Shown in pieces: positions 1 through 7,674 of a stretch of 64,000 bases of DNA; position 1 is the first letter of the stretch; each line of letters opens with the position of its first letter. The translations under genes and the position numbers were made by a program. This DNA is from Prosopocoilus inquinatus (taxonomy: Eukaryota > Arthropoda > Insecta > Coleoptera > Lucanidae), in NCBI GenBank assembly GCA_036172665.1, contig CM069880.1, positions 6,140,501 through 6,204,500 of the forward strand. The letters are read 5' to 3'. Under the pieces are notes generated by a model that was given only the letters and a program-made list of their open reading frames with translations, was not told the origin of the DNA and ran no database searches.

Positions 1-23
1 TGTGAATTCCCAAATTCGTAACA
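1..23 (-). repeat. Edge of a minus-strand LTR (cut by window start)
   Basis: Read on the minus strand this begins TGTTACGAATTTGGG, as does the solo LTR at 11391-11722, and the matching terminal stretch runs to the window edge. It is therefore the first 23 bp of an LTR lying mostly outside the window. The next bases on the right are atat, a plausible 4-bp target duplication whose partner is off-window. Confidence 0.6.
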
Positions 24-164
24 ATATTCTCTGCAATTCTCACGAGCAAGAACTACCCAACAATTTAATAATTATAATAGATTCATGGTTTTTACCTTAT
101 CGTTCGCAAGCAATTTTATAGCAGACAAACTGTGGTTAATTGAAACCGCTTATTAAAATGAATA

Positions 165-294
165 TAAGGTCTAGTTTTACAAATGGAGCTCAACTTTGAG
201 TTGAGGCTTAAACCCTTAGCAACGATTATTTCAACAATTGTGAAGGATTTAAGCTTCGGCTCAAAGTTAAACCGTCATTGTAAAACTGGGCCTA
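165..294. repeat. Short inverted-repeat element (MITE-like)
   Basis: The two halves are imperfect reverse complements: TAAGGTCTAGTTTTACAA on the left against the complement of TTGTAAAACTGGGCCTA on the right, with further pairing through CTCAACTTTGAG and CTCAAAGTT. About 130 bp with no coding capacity, as expected of a small non-autonomous TIR element. Positions 24-164 and 295-374 show nothing recognisable. Confidence 0.5.
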
Positions 295-374
295 AGTCAC
301 AGGGGTTTATGTCTATTGCCACAGTTTTAAACGCAATTATAATTCCCCCCAGGTTGCTGGGATGGCAGTGAAGA

Positions 375-605
375 CACTGGATGGTATCAATAAAAATGAA
401 GTATCTACTAATGCTTCAACTATTAGCATCTTCTACGTAGTATTTACTCCGACGCTGTAGTATCTACTAACTTCCGGCAGCACTTACTCCGTTTTATAAA
501 GATAGTACTTCAAATCGAAGGAAATACTTCTTTAGGTGTAGTATGTGCTTCTGCAGTGTAGTATTTTCTCTAAAATGTGTAGCATTCTCTCCTACTTCCT
601 TTAAA
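375..605 (+). repeat. Transposon terminus with subterminal TAGTAT/ACTTC motifs (left)
   Basis: It begins CACTGGATGGTATCAATAAA and is followed by many degenerate copies of a GTAGTATTTACTTC-like motif. The reverse complement of 12278 downwards begins CAGTGGGTGGTATGAATAAA and carries the same motif array; by eye about 34 of the first 41 bases match. These look like the inverted termini of one family. Positions 606-1056 are AT-rich with no feature. Confidence 0.5.
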
Positions 606-1060
606 ACATATCGCATGTTTATTAATACGTTAAATTAATAAATTTGCGAAAATTAATTAATGAGTTATTATTAATAATTTTTGTCTATTGATGGTAAATA
701 TAATAAATTTCAATATTTTAATGCAAAAATATCAAACCTTTGTAATTCCAAATGTCACAATAAGCGTTTCGTGCAGGAATAAATAGTTGATTGTTAGTTT
801 AAATATAATAACATTTTTTTAAATAATAAATGATGGAATAATTTAGAATTCGGAATAAATAAATTTATTATTTATTTATTATTTATTATATTTATTATTT
901 AATTTTATTGTTTATCCTGAAGTAGCTGTCAAATGTATAGCGAAACATCTACATTTATACTGCTTTTCTGAATCGTCCCATTAATTATTACAAGTTTTTC
1001 GATAATTTTCAACAGACAGGAAAATAATATACTTTTTTAATATTTACTATTTATATATAT

Positions 1061-1389
1061 TGTGGCGCGCCAACCGGCTTAGCCCAAGGCGTCAAGAAGT
1101 CGGTTCGCTGTTATGTGTCATCGGCCGTCACGCCACCGGGGCCTACATCGAACAGACTAGATTTCTCCAGCATGGAAGATTCCAGACGGCGGCGAATGAT
1201 ATAAAATCGCCCCGGGTTGACTCATCAGTCAGTCGAGTTCTAACTAGCGACCGTCGAAGTTAGATTTTAGTGTGAAAATAAATTGTTACAAATAAATTAG
1301 TTTTTTAAGCTTTATTAAATTACGGTTAAGTTTTTATCGAGTGTTTTATTCGTTTAAATAAATAAACTTTAAACCCTAGAAACGTAACA
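1061..1389 (+). repeat. 5' LTR of element 1
   Basis: Begins TGTGGCGCGCC and ends CGTAACA, with the usual TG...CA ends. It contains a TATA box at 1200-1206, initiator motifs near 1225-1234 and AATAAA at 1277-1282. It is identical to the 3' copy at 7126-7454 except for one base. Part of it is coding in the 3' copy, where the Pol frame runs in. Confidence 0.97.
1200..1262 (+). promoter_or_regulatory. LTR core promoter: TATA, TCAGTC initiator, DPE-like motif
   Basis: TATAAAA lies at 1200-1206. TCAGTC occurs at 1225-1230 and 1229-1234; taking A1231 as +1 puts the TATA box at -31. AGTTA at 1258-1262 then falls at +28 to +32 and fits the RGWYV downstream promoter element. The motifs and spacing are seen; the start site itself is inferred from arthropod promoter rules. 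Confidence 0.6.
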
Positions 1390-1390
1390 G

Positions 1391-1411
1391 TGGTGTCGGT
1401 GTGCGGGTTTG
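1391..1411 (+). other. Primer-binding site of element 1
   Basis: One base after the LTR end, the sequence TGGTGTCGG begins. Element 2 has TGGTGTCAGGTGTGGGG at the same place (57177). The first nine bases of the element 2 version fit the complement of a tRNA-Leu 3' end (CTGACACCA). Element 1 has drifted. The tRNA assignment is by memory of tRNA ends. Confidence 0.5.
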
Positions 1412-1488
1412 TGAAAATAAATAAACAATTTAAAGTAAATTAAATTTAATCAGATTATTAAATAAGTACAGTATAGGAAAAAAAAACA

Positions 1489-3048
1489 ATGGCTACGAGA
1501 AAAGTGTTGTTGAAAGACTTAAAAGTGGCCGAATTAAAAACCGAATTGGAAGAACGAGAGTTAGAAACCTGTGGTTTGAAAGGCGCACTTCAACAGCGTC
1601 TCCGATCCGATTTGTTAACAGCTGGTGAAGATCCAGAGACGTTCCTTTTCGAAATTTCGTGTGGTCCCGTCGATTTTAATAAAATCTTGAAGGATGAATT
1701 TCGAGAACAATCCAGAAATTTCAAGGACGAACTTCGAGAACAATCCAGAAATTTGGACGAGAAGTTTCAAGAACAGTCTGGAAATTTAGAGAAAAAGCTT
1801 CTAGAACAATCTGGAAATTTCAAGGAAGAACTTCGAGAACAATCCAGAAATTTGGACGAAAAGTTTCAAGAACAGTCTGGAAATTTACAGAAGCTTCAAG
1901 AACAATCCCGAAATTTAGAGGAGAAGCTTCTAGAACAATCTGAAAATTTTGACAAATTAGAAAGTAAATTGTTGGAACAATCTAGAGACTTAGACGAGAA
2001 ATTTCTAGAGCAATCCAGAAATTTCGACTAGAAACTTCTAGAACAGTCCGGAAATTTGAAGGGTGAATTTCTAGAACAGACGAAAGGCCTCGAAGATAAA
2101 CTAGTGGTAAAAATATCGGAAGAAACAAGAAACCTGCAAGAAAATGTGGAAGAAATAATATTCCAGCAGGATAACAAAATCAAAAATCTGGAACAAATCA
2201 TGGCGGGGTTGCGAGTGTTCGGGGATCAGCCACCAGTAGAAGTACTAGAAAATAATGAAACCCGAATTGTGGAAGGACCAGCAGAAAATTCTAAATTGAA
2301 AATAAAACCACCAACGTTCGATGGAAAGTCTTCTTGGCCCAACTACTTCAAACAGTTCGAAGCAGCAGCAAAGGCGAACAGATGGACGGCCAGCGAAAAA
2401 GCCACTTCGTTAATTGTGGCCTTGAGAGGGGACGCTATCGATGTGCTACAGACGATGCCGCCAGAGGAACAAGAAGACTTCGACAAGCTGGTGAATAGGA
2501 TGGAAATGCGTTACGGACAGGCCCATCTGACCGAGGTATACCATGCGCAGTTGAGGAATCGCTGTCAGAAATCCGGAGAAACTCTTCAGGAATTCGAAGC
2601 AGACGTTGCGCGTCTGGCCCAGTTGGCATATCCCACAGCTCCTGTTGAATTCCTCAAATGTTTGACGGTGCAGACCTTCATAGATGGAATCCGTGACCCA
2701 GACAACCAGCAGGCATTGAGAATGACCCATCCGAAGACGTCCAAGAACGCATTGGCTTATGCCTTGGAATTTGAAGCGGCGAGACGAGTCTCAAGAGGGC
2801 ATGTCAAGGTGCGAACGGCTATGGACTTCCAAGAGGAAGAAGAGGAAGAATCCGCTAACGCCAAGGTGGGATCTGCTATAAAGGAGCGACCCAGGGAGTA
2901 TACCACCGCCGAGGATGTTCGCCGCATTGTGGAACAGGTCTTCAAGCAGAAGAAGCCGCTGGTGTGTTGGAATTGCCAGGAGGAAGGACACGTTCGCAGG
3001 CGATGTCCAAAGCCCAGACAGGATCCAAGGAAGCCACAGTTAAACTAA
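1489..3048 (+). pseudogene. Gag of element 1, interrupted by a TAG stop
   Basis: Structural polyprotein frame of 519 codons, same frame throughout, broken by TAG at 2029-2031 where element 2 has GAG. The N-terminus (residues about 8-45) looks like a SAP motif, a helix-extended-helix DNA-binding fold. Then come about twelve 11-residue repeats built on LxEQSxNL/F, predicted coiled coil, roughly three more units than element 2. A retrotransposon gag domain follows, starting near PPTFDGKSSW, then an acidic run and a CCHC knuckle CWNCQEEGHVRRRC. Ends TTAAAC-TAA at 3040-3048 and overlaps pol by 85 nt. The stop would leave only the SAP and coiled-coil part. Confidence 0.93.
1681..2085 (+). repeat. 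33-bp coding minisatellite in gag (element 1)
   Basis: About twelve degenerate 33-bp units, each encoding an 11-residue block such as KDELREQSRNL. One unit is a residue short (QKLQEQSRNL) and another carries an insertion (DKLESKLLEQSRDL), so the array is mostly but not strictly periodic. Element 2 has about nine units, a difference of 32 residues. Copy-number change by slippage or template switching is the natural explanation. Confidence 0.85.
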
Positions 3049-6000
3049 GCCGGGTCGGTGCAGAGGGGCAAACGTCGACCCGTATTCAAAGGCCCCCAAA
3101 GACGAAAGCCAAACAAGTAATATCACACCATGTTATTGGATACGGGTGCGACGAAGACCATCCTAAGACCCGACGTCATTAAGTCATCTGGACGCACCGA
3201 GCCGACCAAGTGGAAACTGAAAACTGCAACTGGAACATCAGCAACTGTCCACGGTGAAGTAGAGGTTATCATCACCATTGGTTCAACTCCAATAAAACAC
3301 CGTGCATTGGTGGCAGAAATAGAGGACTAGGCAATTTTGGGCATGGACGTCATGTGTGCCCACGGGTTCCAATTGGACTTAAAGCGTGGCGTGATGGCGG
3401 TCAATAATGAGGAGTTGGTTCTACATCAACGAGGGGACGTGGCCGCTCGAGTAGTCCTCGCTGAAGACGTTGTATTACCCAGCAGGACTGAGGTTATCGT
3501 CGACGCAAAACTGGAAGGTGTTTTTCAAGATGGGCAAGTCATTATGGTTGAACCTAATACTGATGATCAAAGGATTGGAAGAGGAGTCCTCGTTGGGAAA
3601 ATGTTGTTGACGGCGAAGAAGGAAGTACCTGTCCGCCTGATGAACGTCAATTGTTTCTCTGTCAATATCAAGAAAGGAACCATCTTGGGAAGCTGCACCA
3701 TGGTGTCCTCCATCTCCCGCCAACTTGAAACAAACGTGCCAGAAGCAAAAATCCCAACGAAATTATGGGAAATGGTTATGTCAACAGCCCAGGAATTCAC
3801 TCCTACCAGAAGACAAAAGCAAAGAATCTGATCGGCCGCTATCAAGATGTATTTGAGGTAGAAAATGGATCCAAGGGAAGAACTGATGTCGTGAAACACA
3901 AAATAGAGACTGGAGAAGAAAGACCTATCCGTCAAGCTCCAAGGCGATTACCGTTGGCGAAGCGTGAGGAAGCGGAACGCATTATTCGCGAGATGGAAAA
4001 GAATAATGTAATAGAACCATCAAGCAGCCCGTGGGCGTCACCAGTAGTGCTTGTGAAGAAGAAGGATGGGTCCACCAGGTTCTGTGTAGACTACCGGTTA
4101 CTCAATAATGTCACCAAGAAGGACAGCTATACCCTGGACACCCTGGCCGGCTCAAAGATCTTCTCAACTTTGGACTTAAAGAGAGGATATTGGCAAGTGG
4201 AGCGGGCGCCCGAAGATCGAGAAAAGACGGCGTTTTCCATTGGTATGGGTCTGTGGCAGTTCACAGTGATGCCATTCGGATTATGTAATGCCCCAGCGAC
4301 ATTCGAGAGGTTAATGGAGACGGTTCTGAAAGGTCTGTCCTGGACAACGTGCATGGTGTACCTTGACGACATAATTGTCGTGGGAAAGACGTTCGACGAC
4401 CACCTAAGGAACCTGGAAGAAGTGTTCCAGCGGCTTCGCGGAGCTGGACTAAAGCTTAGCCTCAAGAAGTGTCACCTGTTCCAGAAGGAAGTGAATTACC
4501 TGGGGCACATTGTTAATGGAAATGGAATCGCCGTGGACCCTGTGAAGATTCAGGTGGTGAAAGACTGGCCAACTCCCAGAAATAAACACCAAATAAGGAG
4601 TTTCCTTGGCCTGTGCACTTACTATCGGCGCTGCGTTCCTGGATTTGCAGACATTGCTAAGCCGTTAACAAAACTCACTGAAGAAGGTCGTCCATTTGAA
4701 TGGGACCAACAGTGTCAAATTGGCTTTGAACAACTAAAGCAGTACTTGGTTAGTGCTCCTATTCTGAGTTATCCTCTCCCGGAAGGCAAGTTCGTCGTGG
4801 ACACAGATGCTAGCAACGTTGGGATTGCGTCACAAGAAGGGAATTGCTAGCCGTCGTAAAAACGATAGAACACTTCTACAAGTACTTGTATGGTAGACGC
4901 TTCCTGCTGAGGACCGACCATGCCGCTCTAAAATGGCTTCTCCGTTTCAAGACCCCAGAAGGGCAAGTTGCACGATGGATCGAACGACTTCAGGAGTACG
5001 ATTTTGAAATTCAGCATCGGGCAGGAACTAGCCATCGAAATGCCGATGCTTTGTCGAGAAGACCCTGTGCCGAAGACTGTAAGCACTGTAGTCGTTTGGA
5101 CGAGAAAGTAGCCACGACTGCGAGGACAGCCATTGTTGACGACAAATGGCAAGCCGAAGAACTGCGAAGAGACCAGGAGAACGACACGGATTTGTGCTAG
5201 AGTGGAAAAGCAGGGACGCGAGGCCTACCTGGGAAGAGGTAGCACCATGTGCACCGTCCGTAAAATCATACTGGGCGCAGTGGGACTCCATAGTGTTGGA
5301 TCGTGGTCTTCTGAGACGAAGCATGGAGAATCCAGAAGGCATGGAACAGAAGACACAGTTACTAATCCCCAAGAATAGGGTGCCAGAAGTTCTGAGGGAA
5401 CTTCACGATGGAACTTCGGGAGGGCATCTGGGAGTTAAGAAGACTATGGAGAAGGTGCGCGAAAGATTTTACTGGGTGAACTGCAAGGAAGACGTGAAGG
5501 ATTGGAAGGATTGGTGCAGAAAGTGTGCAGTCTGCGCAGCCAGTAACGGCCCCCACAGGCGGGGTAAGGCCCCCATGAGACAGTACAACGTTGGAAGTCC
5601 TTTTGAGAGAGTTGCCATCGATGTAGCCGGCCCGTTTCCAGAAACGAATGGTGGAAACAAGTACATCGTCGTGGTAATGGACTACTTTAGTAAGTGGATT
5701 GAAGCTTACGCCCTACCTAACCAAGAGGCAGTCACTATTGCGGAAGTCCTTGTCAGGGAATGGATCAGTCGGTATGGTGCACCTATGGAACTGCATTCAG
5801 ACCAAGGAAGGAACTTTGAATCGGCCTTGTTCAAGAACGTGTGTACTCTGCTCGGCGTACGAAAAACTAGAACAACTGCACTCCACCCACAGTCGGACGG
5901 AATGGTGGAAAGGTTCAAGAGAACCATCAACCGACATTTGTCCAAGGTCGTTTCCAATCATCAGAGGGACTGGGACACATACATCCCCCTGTTTCTAATG

Positions 6001-6537
6001 GCATACCGCTCATCTGTTCATGAGACAACAGGGGAGACTCCCGCGAAAGTGGTATTCGGGCGAGAGCCGAGACTGCCCTGCGACCTGAAGTTTGGTGTGA
6101 AGCCTGGCGAAGTCTCTGCCGACGAAGATTACGTGAGCAAATTACGCAGGAAAATGGATGATATCCACAACCAAGTGCGTCACAATATACAGACGGCCAG
6201 CGATCGGATGAAGGAGCACTATGACATCAACGCTCAACACGGGGGATACCAACCTGGAGCACTGGTCTGGCTTTATAACCCCCAAAGACGTCGAGGCCTC
6301 TCCCCAAAATTACAGACCTCTTGGGAAGGTCCTTACAAAGTGATGAAACGGATCAACGACGTCGTTTACCGCATCAAGAAGGTCCCCCATGGCAAACCCA
6401 AAGTAATCCACTTCAACCGGATAGCCCCTTACCATGGAGAAGCAGATGAAGGGACAGTACAAAGGGCGCAAGTTTCCGAAGTGAACTTCGAAACCTTCAT
6501 GTCTCATCACGCCAAAGGAAGCAAGGCACGGTTTGGA

Positions 6538-6978
6538 GTGACCACGGAGAAGCAACAAGATCTCTTTAAAGTGCCACTGGAGTACAGTCTGGCCCACTGC
6601 GTAGCAGAAGACCTGAAAATGTCCAAAGGAATCGCTCAGGTGTTTAGGAAGAAATTTGGCCAAATCGAGGAGCTACGAAGACAGCATCCCGTGGTAGGCA
6701 AGAGCTTGCAGATCATTGATTCGACGGCAGATCGGAGGCGCCACGTGCATTATTTAGTCACTAAGAAGACATCAAGCGGTAAACCTGACTATCAAAGTAT
6801 CTGGAGAGCCCTATATAGCCTGAGGAGACAGCTAAAAAAGAACCATCAGATGAAGTTACCCATCCCCAAATTGGGCTGCGGATTGGACGGACTAGACTGG
6901 AGAGTAATTCGAAGCATGCTGGGAGTCATCTTCCACAGAACGGGAATTGAAGTCCTAGTCTGCAGCCACCACCCACAG
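6538..6978 (+). other. TARG1/OARD1-like macro domain in Pol tail (element 1)
   Basis: About 145 residues after the GPY/F module. YSLAHCVAEDLKMSKGIAQV matches the first macro-domain strand and the ADP-ribose-binding loop; YLVTKKTSSGKPDYQS and PKLGCGLDGLDW match the later conserved blocks of the TARG1/OARD1 branch, which removes ADP-ribose from acidic residues through a lysine and an aspartate. A lysine pair (TKK, about 6763-6768) and the Asp of GCGLD (6886-6888) are both present, so activity is possible. Homology is from pattern recognition, activity is inference. Confidence 0.85.
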
Positions 6979-7008
6979 GCAACAGTCAGCAACAGCAAAA
7001 CCGTAGAC

Positions 7009-7065
7009 TGTTACTTCTTCCAGACGGGAAGTTGCAAGAATGGGCCAGCATGTAGATTCCGACAC
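7009..7065 (+). other. CCCH zinc finger in Pol tail (element 1)
   Basis: C-x7-C-x5-C-x3-H spacing (CYFFQTGSCKNGPACRFRH) is the canonical CCCH pattern of RNA-binding fingers. It lies about 10 residues after the macro domain and is identical in element 2. Nucleic-acid binding, most likely RNA, follows from the family. Confidence 0.88.
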
Positions 7066-7112
7066 CCTCCTTCAAGACTATCACCAGGAACATTTCGAGA
7101 CGAAACGTTTTT

Positions 7113-7125
7113 AAGAAGGGGGCAG
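7113..7125 (+). other. Polypurine tract of element 1
   Basis: AAGAAGGGGGCAG lies immediately before the 3' LTR and is identical in element 2 (62974-62986). It is the expected plus-strand primer position, and here it is also coding within pol. Confidence 0.75.
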
Positions 7126-7454
7126 TGTGGCGCGCCAACCGGCTTAGCGCAAGGCGTCAAGAAGTCGGTTCGCTGTTATGTGTCATCGGCCGTCACGCCA
7201 CCGGGGCCTACATCGAACAGACTAGATTTCTCCAGCATGGAAGATTCCAGACGGCGGCGAATGATATAAAATCGCCCCGGGTTGACTCATCAGTCAGTCG
7301 AGTTCTAACTAGCGACCGTCGAAGTTAGATTTTAGTGTGAAAATAAATTGTTACAAATAAATTAGTTTTTTAAGCTTTATTAAATTACGGTTAAGTTTTT
7401 ATCGAGTGTTTTATTCGTTTAAATAAATAAACTTTAAACCCTAGAAACGTAACA
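7126..7454 (+). repeat. 3' LTR of element 1
   Basis: 329 bp, one mismatch to the 5' LTR. The Pol frame continues 144 nt into it and terminates at TAA 7267-7269, which is part of the TATAAAA box at 7265-7271. Positions 7459-7640 downstream are AT-rich, with a (TAA)n run at about 7602-7623 and nothing else recognised. Confidence 0.97.
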
Positions 7455-7674
7455 ATATTAAAAATTTCAATTTCTTATTTATAATAAATTTAAACTCCAG
7501 ATCAAAATTAACGAACCACTATACAGGGATTTTTTTCTTTTTTTATATACATAGTCGATATGTATACTTTTGTAAAAAAAAGAAAACAAGTCAATGCATT
7601 AAAAATAATAATAATAATAATAAGTTAAAAATAACGAGAGTACAACTGTAAAAATAAAGTGGTTTACCGAAGAG

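Larger units (their letters stand above)
2964..7269 (+). pseudogene. Pol of element 1: PR-RT-RNaseH-IN-macro-CCCH, disrupted
   Basis: Polyprotein for processing, reverse transcription and integration, -1 frame relative to gag. Seen in order: protease DTGA near 3139; RT with VDYRLLNN and catalytic YLDD at 4359-4370; RNase H from about 4790; integrase with an HHCC finger (about 5405-5535) and a D,D-35-E triad at 5620, 5800 and 5908; a GPY/F module (WEGPYKVM); a macro domain (6538-6978); and a CCCH finger (7009-7065). Breaks relative to element 2: a 56-bp deletion near 3124 just before DTG, TAG at 3328-3330, 1 bp lost near 3804, 21 bp lost near 4130, 87-88 bp lost near 4826 in RNase H, and 7 bp lost near 5194. 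From about 5200 to the stop at 7267-7269 the frame is open. Confidence 0.95.
1061..7454 (+). mobile_element. Ty3/Gypsy LTR retrotransposon, element 1 (defective)
   Basis: Complete LTR-to-LTR element of 6394 bp flanked by the 4-bp duplication ATAT (1057-1060 and 7455-7458). It carries a 329-bp LTR at each end, a primer-binding site, gag, pol in the order PR-RT-RNaseH-IN-macro-CCCH, a purine tract and no env. Domain order (integrase after RNase H) places it in Ty3/Gypsy. The LTRs differ at one base (C1084 against G7149), so the insertion is young, yet the coding region has two in-frame stops and several deletions compared with element 2. Confidence 0.97.

Noticed and set aside
1060..1263. Open frame in the LTR starting at TTG
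   Set aside because: It is an alternative frame of the LTR, repeated in every LTR copy; the real Pol end uses another frame.
2435..2991. Long minus-strand frames across gag
   Set aside because: Shadows of the plus-strand gag; they recur in element 2 only because the DNA is nearly identical, and carry no known motif.
5028..6663. Minus-strand frames across pol, also in element 2
   Set aside because: Antisense shadows of conserved pol coding sequence.
6538..7065. Macro-CCCH region as a host exon captured next to the element rather than part of pol
   Set aside because: It is in one uninterrupted frame with integrase in element 1, lies inside the LTRs and PPT, and is present in both independent insertions.
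7126..7454. Envelope gene between pol and the 3' LTR
   Set aside because: The Pol frame runs directly into the LTR, leaving no room for env in either element.
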